From assembly GCA_945860955.1 (NCBI GenBank), contig CAMATH010000016.1:1-64000 (forward strand): DNA of 64,000 bases, read 5' to 3'. A model generated the notes under the pieces. That model did no database searches. It was not told the DNA's origin and was given only the letters and a program-made list of their open reading frames with translations. Of this stretch, positions 7,553 to 16,344 are shown piece by piece; position 1 is the stretch's first letter; the number at the start of each line of letters is the position of its first letter. This DNA is from Planctomicrobium piriforme. Its GTDB lineage: Bacteria; Planctomycetota; Planctomycetia; Planctomycetales; Planctomycetaceae. Made by a program: the position numbers and the translations under genes.

Positions 7553-9484
7553 ATGGTGCCGCTGGTCTTGCGAACGTTGAATCTCTGGGTCTTGCTGGTG
7601 GTTGTTTCCTTCAGCGGTGTGACGACCGCGGTGGCCCGTCCCCCGGAAGCGCGGCGGTCGATCTGGTTTGGATTCGAACGGCTCGACTTCACCGTCGATG
7701 GTCGCAACTGTCTGTTGATTGTTCCCGAAACTCCCGCCGAGGGATCCCCCTGGATCTGGCGGACGGAGTTCTTCGGGCACGAACCGCAGGCCGACCGCGT
7801 CCTGGCCTCGAAGGGGTTTCACGTCGCCTACATGGATGTGCAGAACATGTACGGCGCTCCGGTCGCGCTCGACCACATGGACCGCTTCCACGCATTCCTG
7901 GTCAAAGAATTCCGACTCTCTTCGAAGCCGGTCTTGGAAGGGTTCAGTCGGGGCGGACTCTTTTCGCTCAACTGGGCGGCCCGCAATCCGACCAAAGTGA
8001 GTTGTATCTACAACGACGCTCCGGTCTGTGACTTTAAGAGCTGGCCGGGTGGAAAAGGTCGTGGCCCCGGTTCCAAGGGGGACTGGGAACAATGTCTGCG
8101 GGTCTACGGACTGACCGAACAGCAGGGGCTGGAATACAAACTCAACCCGGTCGACAACCTCGCCCCGCTTGCGCGGGAGAAGGTTCCGCTGCTGCATGTC
8201 TGCGGCGACGCCGACGAAGTGGTTCCCTTCGACGAAAACACGCGACTGCTCGCCGACCGGTACGAGAAAATGGGTGGCCCCATTACAGTGATCGCCAAGC
8301 CAGGTGTCAAACATCACCCGCACAGTCTGCAGAATCCGTATGCGATCGTCGACTTTGTCTTGAAACACACGATCGGAGGGTCGGCGAGCGCGGTTCTGCC
8401 TGAGACTCCCGTCGACTACCAGGTGATCCAACGAAAATCGCGGCTGGCCGGCGTCGTGGCGATCAAAGGGTTTGTGTCGATCGAATCGGGCAATGTGGAG
8501 GCGCGATTCGTTCTGCCGGGGACCGACCCGGCCAATGTCCGGCATCCGGCGTTTTCCTGGCAGAACGTGCAACTGGACGGCAAGACGGGGCGTTTCTCGG
8601 CGGAGATCGAGGTCGCCGCCGGCGGTTGGTATCGAGTGGAGTTGCGGATGGTCGCCGACCAGAAGCCACTCACACTGACGACGATCGACCATGTGGGGGT
8701 GGGGGAAGTGTTCGTGATCGCCGGCCAGTCGAACTCGACCAATTACGGTTCCGAGAAACTGCTGCCTGAGACGCTGCGGGTCGCGACATTCGATGGCACG
8801 AGCTGGCGGCTGGCGACCGATCCGCAACCGGGAACGCACGACGGCAGCACCGGGGGGAGTTTCGCTCCCGCGTTCGGGGACGAACTCGCCCGGCGGTTCA
8901 ATGTGCCGATCGGTGTCGCGTCGACCGGCGCGGGAGCGACCAGCGTTCGGCAATGGCTCCCCAAGGGAGAAAAGATGACCAATCTGCCGACGATCGACGC
9001 GTTTGTGAAACCAGCCGGCCAGGGAACGTGGGAAGCGACCGGCGAACTGTTTGACCGGATGACGACGCGACTGAAAGCGCTCGGTCCGAATGGCTGCCGG
9101 GGGGTGCTGTGGCACCAGGGAGAATCGGACGCCGGCCAAGCGCGTGCGGGCTATCCCGCGGACCGGCAGATCACCGGAAAGCAGTACACCGAATTTCTAG
9201 AGAAGGTGATTCGCGGCTCAAGAAAACAGGTCGGCTGGGAGGTTCCGTGGTTCGTGGCGCAGGCGACGTATCACACCGAAGAAGACGCGGCCGACGAGGA
9301 GTTTCGCAATGCGCAGAAGGAAGTCTGGAAGCCAGGATTGGCACATCCGGGGCCAGATACAGACACCCTGCGCAAAGAGTACCGCGATGGGGTCCACTTC
9401 AATGGCAAAGGACAACGGGCACACGGCAAGCTGTGGGCCGACCGCGTGGGAGAGGTGATTGAGCGGGAGTTGGAGGGAAAATGA
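7553..9484 (+). CDS. Two-domain secreted esterase: alpha/beta-hydrolase plus sialate O-acetylesterase (SGNH)
   Basis: 643 residues from ATG 7553; an earlier in-frame ATG at 7520 lacks a better context. Signal peptide about residues 1-30 (LWVLLVVVSFSGVTTAVA). Domain 1 (about 30-290) is an alpha/beta-hydrolase with GFSRGGLFSLNWA (nucleophile Ser), GDADEVVPF (acid) and GVKHHPHS (His). Domain 2 (about 350-640) is SASA/SGNH: IAGQSNSTNYG (block I Ser), LWHQGESDA and DGVHFNGKGQRAHG (block V Asp-xx-His). Likely removes acyl groups from complex glycans outside the cytoplasm. Two complete catalytic sites in one chain is notable. Confidence 0.85.
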   Translation: MVPLVLRTLNLWVLLVVVSFSGVTTAVARPPEARRSIWFGFERLDFTVDGRNCLLIVPETPAEGSPWIWRTEFFGHEPQADRVLASKGFHVAYMDVQNMYGAPVALDHMDRFHAFLVKEFRLSSKPVLEGFSRGGLFSLNWAARNPTKVSCIYNDAPVCDFKSWPGGKGRGPGSKGDWEQCLRVYGLTEQQGLEYKLNPVDNLAPLAREKVPLLHVCGDADEVVPFDENTRLLADRYEKMGGPITVIAKPGVKHHPHSLQNPYAIVDFVLKHTIGGSASAVLPETPVDYQVIQRKSRLAGVVAIKGFVSIESGNVEARFVLPGTDPANVRHPAFSWQNVQLDGKTGRFSAEIEVAAGGWYRVELRMVADQKPLTLTTIDHVGVGEVFVIAGQSNSTNYGSEKLLPETLRVATFDGTSWRLATDPQPGTHDGSTGGSFAPAFGDELARRFNVPIGVASTGAGATSVRQWLPKGEKMTNLPTIDAFVKPAGQGTWEATGELFDRMTTRLKALGPNGCRGVLWHQGESDAGQARAGYPADRQITGKQYTEFLEKVIRGSRKQVGWEVPWFVAQATYHTEEDAADEEFRNAQKEVWKPGLAHPGPDTDTLRKEYRDGVHFNGKGQRAHGKLWADRVGEVIERELEGK

Positions 9485-9949
9485 CCCGGTTCGAAACCAG
9501 ACCGCAATCGGCGGGAACTGCAATGTCTCGCCAGACCCGAGACCCCATCCGGCTCGCCCGGATGGTGAATGAGATCCTCGCTCTGTCAGACAAGATCGAC
9601 GTCAAACGATACCTGTCCGGATCGCAAAGCGATTGGTCGCCAATCATCGCAGGGAACGCGAAACGCATTCATGCCTCGCAAAAACCACGACATCGCCGGT
9701 GGCACACGTTGACTTGGTTACTGACATCCTGTGTGGCAGACAGAGCGAGGATCTGATTTACCAATCCACACGAGGTGGATGGGGTCTGGACCGCGCAATG
9801 TGGACCGGGGCTAGCCATCGATCTTTCTCCCCATCCGCTCCAGGCGGATGGGGCCGTCGCCAACACCACCCTCCAACCGGCTTTCCCAAATCCCCATCCG
9901 GCTCGAGTGCAATTACACCCCACTCCCTACAAGACCGAGGTCTTCATAG
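9485..9949. repeat. Spacer with several small inverted repeats
   Basis: 465 bp with no convincing gene. It contains two hairpin-forming palindromes sharing the core CCATCCG: 9829-9853 (10-bp arms, 5-nt loop) and 9545-9565 (8-bp arms, 5-nt loop), plus a single arm near 9890-9907. A 16-bp sequence at 9572-9587 recurs inverted at 9739-9754. This looks like a decayed REP-like cluster between the esterase gene and the MFS gene. Confidence 0.6.
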
Positions 9950-11305
9950 ATGACAGCCGCCACAACAATGCCTGCCGTCGGTCCGTTGTCACGCAACGGA
10001 CGGTACCTCGTTCTGTCTGCGGCATTCCTGGGCTGGCTGTTTTCCGGAGTGCAGATGTCGCTGATGAATCTCGCGTCGCGTTCCGCGACCGAGGACTTTA
10101 TCCGAGCGAACCAATTACCGCTGATCCCGCATTCCGGCGAGTCCCAGACCGAGCCGACTCTGGCCGACGAAGCCGCTGTGAAGCGGACGTTATCCCGTGA
10201 GTCGCCCCGATGGTTTTCGTACTACAACAGCGCGTTCCTGCTGGGGGCGGCGTTGGGCGGGTTGACATTTGGCTGGCTGGGAGACCGGGCGGGCCGGGTG
10301 CGCTCGATGGGGATTAGCATTCTGTGGTACTCGTTCTTCGCCGGCCTGGGGTATGTCACGCGGTCGCCGGAACAACTTTTGTGTCTGCGATTCGCCTCGG
10401 CGATGGGAGTGGGGGGGATGTGGCCAACCGGGGTCGCCCTGGCCGCCGAAGCGTGGGACGACGTCTCGCGTCCGATGCTCTCGGGGCTGATTGGAACTGC
10501 CGCGAATGTGGGAATTGTGCTGATGGGCATCGTGGGGTATGTGACTCCGATCACGATGTCTTCGTGGCGGTGGATCATGCTCGTGGCAGCGGCACCGGTG
10601 ATTCTGGGTGTCTTTGTGTTGGTGTTTGTTCCCGAATCCCCCACCTGGTTGGCCGCCCGCGAGAAACGGCGGTCGACGGGTGATTCCCCGCGAATTCTGC
10701 GGGATCTGTTTCGCCCGCCGCTGTTGAAACTGACACTGTTGGGAATCGCGCTGGGGGCGATTCCCCTGCTCGGCGGCTGGGGTGTGACCGCCTGGCTGAT
10801 TCCGTGGTCCGACCAGGTGCTCGGGGCGATCGATCCCAAGGCGAAGGCGTTTACCTCGATCATGCGGGCGGGAGGCGGTTCGATTGGCAGTCTCATCGGT
10901 GGCTGGGTCGCTAATCTTTGCGGCCGCAGGTTGACCTACTTTCTGATCAGCCTGCTGACGGTAATCACCAGCGAAATCATCTATTTCAACCTGACACCCG
11001 ACGACGCCCTGTTTTCGACCATGGTGTTTGTGGTCGGATTCATTTCGACCGTCTTTTTCGGCTGGCTGCCGCTCTATCTCCCTGAGATGTTCCCGACCCA
11101 TACGCGGGCTTCAGGTTCGGGGATCTCGTTCAATTTCGGCAGAATTCTGACAGCGGTCGGCGTACTGGGGACCGGGGCGCTGACCGCTTGGTTCGGCGAA
11201 GACTACGCGGCAGCCGGCCGGGTGACGAGCCTGATCTACGCCTTCGGAATGCTGGTCATTCTGTTCGCCCCGGACACGTCGAAGCGCAATCTTAAGGACG
11301 TGTGA
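9950..11305 (+). CDS. MFS transporter, sugar-porter-like
   Basis: 451 residues with about 12 transmembrane segments and a hydrophilic insert after TM1 (residues 40-83). Diagnostic blocks: FGWLGDRAGRVRSMG (MFS loop 2-3 motif G-x3-D-R-x-G-R), VPESPTWLAAREKRR (PESPxWL, sugar-porter type) and LYLPEMFPTHTRASGSG (PE-x-FPT-x-R, loop 10-11). A proton-coupled or facilitative carrier of an organic solute in the inner membrane; the substrate cannot be assigned. It follows a glycan-esterase gene, which would fit uptake of a released sugar or acid, but 465 bp of repeat-bearing DNA separates them. Confidence 0.85.
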   Translation: MTAATTMPAVGPLSRNGRYLVLSAAFLGWLFSGVQMSLMNLASRSATEDFIRANQLPLIPHSGESQTEPTLADEAAVKRTLSRESPRWFSYYNSAFLLGAALGGLTFGWLGDRAGRVRSMGISILWYSFFAGLGYVTRSPEQLLCLRFASAMGVGGMWPTGVALAAEAWDDVSRPMLSGLIGTAANVGIVLMGIVGYVTPITMSSWRWIMLVAAAPVILGVFVLVFVPESPTWLAAREKRRSTGDSPRILRDLFRPPLLKLTLLGIALGAIPLLGGWGVTAWLIPWSDQVLGAIDPKAKAFTSIMRAGGGSIGSLIGGWVANLCGRRLTYFLISLLTVITSEIIYFNLTPDDALFSTMVFVVGFISTVFFGWLPLYLPEMFPTHTRASGSGISFNFGRILTAVGVLGTGALTAWFGEDYAAAGRVTSLIYAFGMLVILFAPDTSKRNLKDV

Positions 11306-11608
11306 CACGACGGTCACCAGGGAACTCGTTGTCGGCGAGACGCTCCGCGGCTCGCCTAATCGCACCGCGGGTGCCGGTCGGAAGTGTCGACCGAACTGCG
11401 GAGTGTGGTTGTGTGGCTCTGAGAGTGCGTACGACGGACAGAAAGAATTGGACAGGATGAAGAGGATGAAAGGGATGAACAGGATGGAGTCGCGCGCCAT
11501 TCCTGCTCCCTGGATCAGTGGATGCAATCAGAAAACTCCCAATCCGCACGATCGACAACCGCCTCAGCAATCCTGTCCATCCTCTTCATCACCGGTCGCG
11601 GAACGAGA
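11306..11608. other. Intergenic region between convergent MFS and SDR genes
   Basis: 303 bp without a supportable gene. It holds a purine-rich simple-sequence stretch at 11452-11488 (repeated GGATGAA/GGATGGA-like units), and a matching segment in the opposite orientation at 11569-11593. A diverged third copy occurs near 57694-57712. No terminator with a clear T-tract was found. Confidence 0.5.
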
Positions 11609-12310
11609 CTACGGCACATCCTGCGGATCGCCATTCTGTTCGGCACCAAGCGACAGAAGAAACGGAACCGCCCGTTTGCTCCACTCGTCGGCGTCGGGAT
11701 AACTGCCGGCGGACCGTCCGAAGCAGCTCTGCAGCATATCGGTGTTAATGATGCCCGGATTGAGTGGAACGGCGGCCATCCCTTTGGGGAGTTCCTGGGC
11801 CAGCGATTGTGTCAGTCCCTCGACCGCCCACTTGCTCGCGCAATAGGGGGCGACTTCCGGAGCTGTCGACCGTCCCCAGCCGGAACTGAAATTGACGATC
11901 ACTCCTTTCTTCTTCGCGACCATGGCCGGGACGAAATACCGAATACAATTCGCTGTTCCAATGATGTTCGCTTCAATCACCCGGCGGAATTCGTCGGGTG
12001 GCACCTTCCATAGCGGGGCATTGCGGTTGATTAGGGCGGCGTTGTTGATCAACAGATCGGGGGGACCAAATTCGGCGATCAGACGGTTGGCCCAACCCGA
12101 CACCTGTTCCTCCAGGCTGACATCAATGGGGCTGAAGTCGTGAGGCTTCGCGTGCTGTTTTCGCAGGCTGGTCACGTCGGCGACACTGCGGCCGCACCCC
12201 AGAACGGTGTGCCCCAGCTCCACGAATCGATCGCACATCGCCCGCCCCAAGCCGCGGGTGACGCCGGTGAGTACGATGATTTTCGGGGCGGTGACGGCAG
12301 CGCGGGGCAT
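11609..12310 (-). CDS. Short-chain dehydrogenase/reductase
   Basis: 233 residues from ATG 12310; the longer frame upstream overlaps the divergent MFS gene and is unlikely. Classical SDR signatures: VLTGVTRGLGRAM (TGxxxGxG cofactor loop), LLINNAALI (NNAG-type), VNFSSGWGRS (catalytic Ser) and YCASKWAVEG (YxxxK). Cytoplasmic NAD(P)-dependent oxidoreductase of unknown substrate. Divergent from the MFS gene at 12365, with only 54 bp between starts. The C-terminus ends in a loose polar tail. Confidence 0.88.
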   Translation of the reverse strand: MPRAAVTAPKIIVLTGVTRGLGRAMCDRFVELGHTVLGCGRSVADVTSLRKQHAKPHDFSPIDVSLEEQVSGWANRLIAEFGPPDLLINNAALINRNAPLWKVPPDEFRRVIEANIIGTANCIRYFVPAMVAKKKGVIVNFSSGWGRSTAPEVAPYCASKWAVEGLTQSLAQELPKGMAAVPLNPGIINTDMLQSCFGRSAGSYPDADEWSKRAVPFLLSLGAEQNGDPQDVP

Positions 12311-12350
12311 GAAGGGGGCTTTCGTGTGGGCGGGAGGCGAGACAAGGTGG

Positions 12351-12356
12351 TATAGT
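12351..12356 (+). promoter_or_regulatory. Possible -10 element very close to the MFS start
   Basis: TATAGT lies only 8 nt before the ATG at 12365. If used, the transcript would start within a few bases of the start codon (leaderless or nearly so), and no Shine-Dalgarno is visible there. No good -35 was identified, so this is weak. Confidence 0.3.
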
Positions 12357-12364
12357 CTTAACCC

Positions 12365-13843
12365 ATGAGCGAACCTCAGGATAGCGATCCACTCACCGAT
12401 TCGGTGTCGACGCCACCGACCAACGTCCGTTGGCTGGTGCTGGCGCTGGCGTGCGGGACGTCGTTTTTTCTGTACTTGCATCGCTACACCTGGAATTTCA
12501 TCGCTCCCGAGTTACAGAACACCTATCATTGGACCCCCAACGAGATTCAGAACGCCTACGTCTGCTTCAGTTGGACTTACGGTTTCGGTCAGATTCCGTG
12601 TGGCGTGCTGATCGACCGGCTTGGCCCCCGCAGATTCCTGGCGGCGATTGTCGCCTTGTGGTCGCTGGTCATTCCCCTACAGGCGAGTGGGTCGCGTCTT
12701 CTGGTGCCGCTCGCCCGGCTCGGATTAGGGGCCACCCAGGCGGGATGTTATCCGGGCCTCGCGCAGGTCACGGCACGCTGGTTTCCGTTGCGCTACCGCA
12801 CCATCGTTCAAAGCCTCGTCGCTACCGTCTGCGGTCGCGGGGGCGGAGCGATTGCCCCCATTCTCATGGCCACGGTTCTCATGGCCTGGCTGCGGTTCGA
12901 TCTGCAAACGACGCTGTGGCTGATGACCGGGCTGGGGGTCATGTTCGCCCTGCTGTTTTGGACATTCTTTCGCGATTCCCCGCGCCAAGACCCTCGCGTC
13001 AACGCGGCCGAGCGGGCGCTCATTTTCGGGGATTCGATTCCCGAAGGGATCAAGGGGAAAGCAGCGGTGACCAGCGATCGAGCGGTGACCGAAAACGTGC
13101 CGGACGACTCCCCCGCATCACAGCGGCCACTGGGAGTTTTGGGATCGATCCGCTCGGCGGTATCTCGATATTCACCGCTCGGAATGGCGCTGCGATTGCG
13201 CAGCGTCTGGATCATCGCCATCATGCAGGCCTTCGTCGCGGGTGTCGACACAATCTACTCGTCGCTGCTGGGACTCTACTTTCTGTCGCGGGGGGTGACT
13301 CTGGGCAAGGCGGGACTGTTGGCGAGCGTGCCGTTGTTCGGGGGAATGATTGGTGGATTGTGTGCGGCGACACTCACTGACTGGATGCTGCGCGTACTTC
13401 CCTCGCGCCGCGCGGCCCGTGTCTCGGTGGGGGTTGCCGGAAACCTGCTGGCGTGTGGAGCGATGCTGGTGATGGTGCGACAGTCCGACGCGACGGCGGC
13501 GGCATTCGCGCTGGGGGCTGTTAAACTGTTCGCCGACATGAGCCAGCCGATCGGCTGGGGAAGCTGCACCGATATCGGTGGCACCAAGGGATCGGCCACC
13601 GTTTTCGCGATCATGAACACCGGGGGAAACATCGGCGGAGTTCTGTTCCCGTTGCTGTTCGGCGTGGTGCTGGAAAAAACTCCTCGTGTGGAATTGGCAG
13701 ATGGTGTCCAACAACAGAACTTCGTCCCCCTGCTGACCGTGGCGGCGGCAGTCTACGTCGCCGCCGGCATCTGCTGGCTCTTCATCGACAGCACAAAAAC
13801 CCTCGACGACGTAGAACGCGAACTACGAACCACCGCCCCCTGA
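12365..13843 (+). CDS. MFS transporter (anion:cation symporter-like)
   Basis: 492 residues, about 12 TM helices. Starts with a 20-residue polar N-terminus, then VRWLVLALACGTSFFLYLHRYTW and a helix-2/loop motif GFGQIPCGVLIDRLGPRRF (G-x-L-x-D-R-x-G). Long cytoplasmic central loop (about residues 205-275). C-terminal half contains TDIGGTKGSATVFAIMNTGGNIGG, typical of ACS/hexuronate-phthalate-type carriers. Likely imports an organic anion. Only 31 bp separate it from the iron-ADH gene downstream, suggesting a shared transcript and perhaps one catabolic route. Confidence 0.85.
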   Translation: MSEPQDSDPLTDSVSTPPTNVRWLVLALACGTSFFLYLHRYTWNFIAPELQNTYHWTPNEIQNAYVCFSWTYGFGQIPCGVLIDRLGPRRFLAAIVALWSLVIPLQASGSRLLVPLARLGLGATQAGCYPGLAQVTARWFPLRYRTIVQSLVATVCGRGGGAIAPILMATVLMAWLRFDLQTTLWLMTGLGVMFALLFWTFFRDSPRQDPRVNAAERALIFGDSIPEGIKGKAAVTSDRAVTENVPDDSPASQRPLGVLGSIRSAVSRYSPLGMALRLRSVWIIAIMQAFVAGVDTIYSSLLGLYFLSRGVTLGKAGLLASVPLFGGMIGGLCAATLTDWMLRVLPSRRAARVSVGVAGNLLACGAMLVMVRQSDATAAAFALGAVKLFADMSQPIGWGSCTDIGGTKGSATVFAIMNTGGNIGGVLFPLLFGVVLEKTPRVELADGVQQQNFVPLLTVAAAVYVAAGICWLFIDSTKTLDDVERELRTTAP

Positions 13844-13874
13844 GTCCTAACTGACAACTGACAAAATCCCCCCT

Positions 13875-15050
13875 ATGCCTCTCACCTACGAATTCGCCGC
13901 CCCCCGTCGCATTGTCTTCGGTTCCGGAAAACGCCGGGAGCTGGGGAAACTGGTCGCCGACCTGGGGGATCGGGCGTTTGTCATCGTCGGTTCGCGGACC
14001 TTGATGGCGTCGGGTGAGATTGGCGAATTGCTGACGCTGCTGCAAACCGCTCGGGTTGATGCGATTCTGCTCGATACGATTTCCCGCGAACCCTTGGTGA
14101 CCGATGTGAATCGAGTCGCCGGTCTGCTGAAACAACAGGGGCCTCGGGCGGGTGATGTCGTGATCGCGATCGGAGGCGGGTCGGCGATCGATCTGGCCAA
14201 AGCGGTTGTGGCGGTGGCGGCTCATCCGGAGTCGGAGGGGATTGTGGACTTTCTGGAAGGGGTCGGCAGAGGTGTCGCCGTCACGCGCGAAACACTTCCG
14301 GTGGTGGCCGTCCCAACGACCGCCGGCACCGGTTCGGAAGCGACCCGGAACGCGGTCATTTCGTCGTACGAGCCGACATTCAAAAAGAGCATTCGCAGCG
14401 AACGGCTGCTGCCAAAACTGGTGGTGGTCGATCCCGAACTGGCGCTTTCGCTCCCTCCTGCGGTGACGGCGGCGACGGGAATGGACGCGATCACCCAGTT
14501 GATCGAAAGCGCGGTCTCGCGTCGACGGGCTCCGATTCCCATGGCGTTGGCGTTGTCGGGACTGTCCGGCGCGGTCGCCGCTCTGCGAGTCGCATTTCTG
14601 GACGGTTCCAACCTGGCGGCGCGTGAGACCATGGCGCATGCCGCACTTCTATCGGGAATGGCGCTGGCGAATTCGGGATTGGGTCTGGCTCACGGCGTCG
14701 CCGCCGCCCTGGGAGTTCACGCCCAGGTATCGCACGGTCTGGCGTGCGCCGTGATGTTGCCTGTGGCGATGCGATTCAATCTGACGACGTGCGAAACGGA
14801 ATTCGCACAGATCGGCGAGGCACTGTCCGGACGCGAATGGCCCACGCGCCGGGCGGCCGCCGAGGCGGGACTGTCGACGATTGAGGGACTGTTATTCGAC
14901 TTGCGTATTTCACGACGGCTTCGGGATCTGGGAGTCACGGAAGAACAGATCCCCCAACTCGCGCGGGATTCCAAAGGGAACAGCCTGAGTGGTAACCCGC
15001 GCGATGTTTCCGAGGGAGAATTGTGTGAGCTGCTGGCAGCGATGTGGTAA
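13875..15050 (+). CDS. Iron-containing alcohol dehydrogenase family protein with one altered metal ligand
   Basis: 391 residues. Dinucleotide-binding GGGSAIDLAKA at 100-110 and PTTAGTGSEATRNAVI at 147-162 are standard group III ADH blocks. By alignment to FucO-type ligands (Asp, His, His, His), D204 (TGMDAITQLIES), H273 (LGLAHGVAAALG) and H287 (VSHGLACAVMLP) are present, but the second ligand position is Gln208 instead of His. It should still bind NAD(P) and may use a different metal or none. Probable substrate is an alcohol, aldehyde or keto acid. Sits between an MFS carrier and a PRTase gene. Confidence 0.87.
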   Translation: MPLTYEFAAPRRIVFGSGKRRELGKLVADLGDRAFVIVGSRTLMASGEIGELLTLLQTARVDAILLDTISREPLVTDVNRVAGLLKQQGPRAGDVVIAIGGGSAIDLAKAVVAVAAHPESEGIVDFLEGVGRGVAVTRETLPVVAVPTTAGTGSEATRNAVISSYEPTFKKSIRSERLLPKLVVVDPELALSLPPAVTAATGMDAITQLIESAVSRRRAPIPMALALSGLSGAVAALRVAFLDGSNLAARETMAHAALLSGMALANSGLGLAHGVAAALGVHAQVSHGLACAVMLPVAMRFNLTTCETEFAQIGEALSGREWPTRRAAAEAGLSTIEGLLFDLRISRRLRDLGVTEEQIPQLARDSKGNSLSGNPRDVSEGELCELLAAMW

Positions 15051-15073
15051 GGTTCCACTCATCGCGGTGTTGT

Positions 15074-15092
15074 CTCCCGACCGAGTCGGGAG
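15074..15092 (+). promoter_or_regulatory. Hairpin in the leader of the pyrE-like gene
   Basis: Perfect 8-bp arms CTCCCGAC/GTCGGGAG with a CGA loop, 40 nt upstream of the GTG start. No T-tract follows, so it is not an obvious terminator. It could influence translation or transcript stability. Confidence 0.5.
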
Positions 15093-15131
15093 ATCCGAAT
15101 TTCGAGGGCAGAACAACTGGAGGCGCAAAGG

Positions 15132-15749
15132 GTGGAAGATCGGCTACTGGAACTGATGGCAGCGCGTCACGGACACTTCGAGTTTGAGTCGGGGCACCAC
15201 GGAGAGTTGTGGCTCGATATTCCGCGACTGTTTGTTCGACCGGAGAAACTCCGTCCGTTTGCGATGGAACTGGCCAGTCGCCTGAGCGAAACGGGAGCGG
15301 CCATGGTCGTCGGGCCCGCGGTGGAAGGGGCGTTGCTGGCTCAAATAGTCGCTGAAATCGCCTCGTTGGAATTCGGTTTCGCCGACCGCATCGTCTCCCG
15401 CACAACATCGGGTGAAGTCACGGTCGACTACCAGATTCCGCGCGCACTCCGACAGTTCATTCAGGGGAAACGAGTTGCCGTTGTTGACGACGTGGTCAAC
15501 GCGGGGTCGGCAATTCTCGCGACTCTTAAGAACCTGACAGACATCGGCGCGGTTCCCGTGGTCTTGGGAACCTTGCTTGCTTTGGGCGAGTCCGCGGCAT
15601 TACTCGCGTCCACTCACCAATTGACTTTCGTTGCGATTGCGCACCGAGACAACCGTCTGTGGGAACCGGCGGATTGCCCGTTGTGTGCCACGGGAGTTCC
15701 GTTGGATGGCCCTTGTGAAGTGAGTCGGATCCCTCGTGATTCCACATAA
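15132..15749 (+). CDS. pyrE: Orotate phosphoribosyltransferase-like protein
   Basis: 205 residues beginning at GTG 15132 with upstream CTGGAGGCG as ribosome-binding site. The type I PRTase fold is shown by the PRPP loop RVAVVDDVVNAGSAIL (residues about 116-131) and VVGPAVEGALLAQIVAE. OPRT makes OMP from orotate and PRPP in pyrimidine synthesis. The DD-VVNAGS form differs from textbook PyrE (ED-VVTTGGS), and a C-terminal block has WEPADCPLCATGVPL with two Cys. Another PRTase activity is possible; the symbol is tentative. Confidence 0.72.
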   Translation: MEDRLLELMAARHGHFEFESGHHGELWLDIPRLFVRPEKLRPFAMELASRLSETGAAMVVGPAVEGALLAQIVAEIASLEFGFADRIVSRTTSGEVTVDYQIPRALRQFIQGKRVAVVDDVVNAGSAILATLKNLTDIGAVPVVLGTLLALGESAALLASTHQLTFVAIAHRDNRLWEPADCPLCATGVPLDGPCEVSRIPRDST

Positions 15750-16344
15750 CCGCACACTCGTGAATCCGGGAGATTAAGTGTCAATCGCAGCCAAAAAGGG
15801 CCGCTTCGCGGGTTGCCAAGTGAATCGATGTGGCTCCGTGGGTGGCCCGCGAGAGTTGTTGTGGTTGCAGCGTTGAGGGCGTTTGCCGGGATCGTCGTGT
15901 GTACGGCATAAGCGCCGCCGTCACGCAGGCAACGGACGCGGCCGCCACGAGTGCGCAGCCACTACGGGGCGCGACTAAATCACGCGGCGCAGTCCAGGGT
16001 TGTCCGAGCGAACGTCAACGGGCAATTCGTTACGATCGGCATCTCCGCCCCGACGGGCCTGAAAACCCCGCCGGGGCCGGCGGGGGTGCTTGCAGGGGGG
16101 GCGGGGCTAGTCTACAGTGCTTGCTTGGTCTGTTCCGGGCGAAAATCCGCAGTTGGCCGGCCGACAATCGGCTCGCCAACACTTGCCGGGAAATCGGCGT
16201 AAAGCCAAGCACGCCGATCGTCCGCCGGTGGATAGACCGCCGCGACCACCTGTTTTCATTTCGTCAGATTCCTGATTGCCATACTCACCGTTTGTCCACT
16301 TTTTCCGAGTGGAGCCGAGCGTTTGAGTTGGGGAACCCGAACCG
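15750..16344. other. 595-bp intergenic region, nothing recognised
   Basis: No frame here resembles a protein, and no tRNA-like fold was seen. The only structure is a GC-rich inverted stretch near 16070-16090 (CCCGCCGGGG/CCGGCGGGGG). It likely contains the promoter of the ABC transporter set, but no motif could be read with confidence. Confidence 0.5.

Noticed and set aside
7430-9139. 569-residue minus-strand frame
   Set aside because: Antisense to the two-domain esterase, whose catalytic motifs are complete on the other strand.
9481-9756. 91-residue frame with ATGA overlap to the esterase gene
   Set aside because: The overlap looks like coupling, but the frame runs through the inverted repeats and has no recognisable domain; too weak to call.
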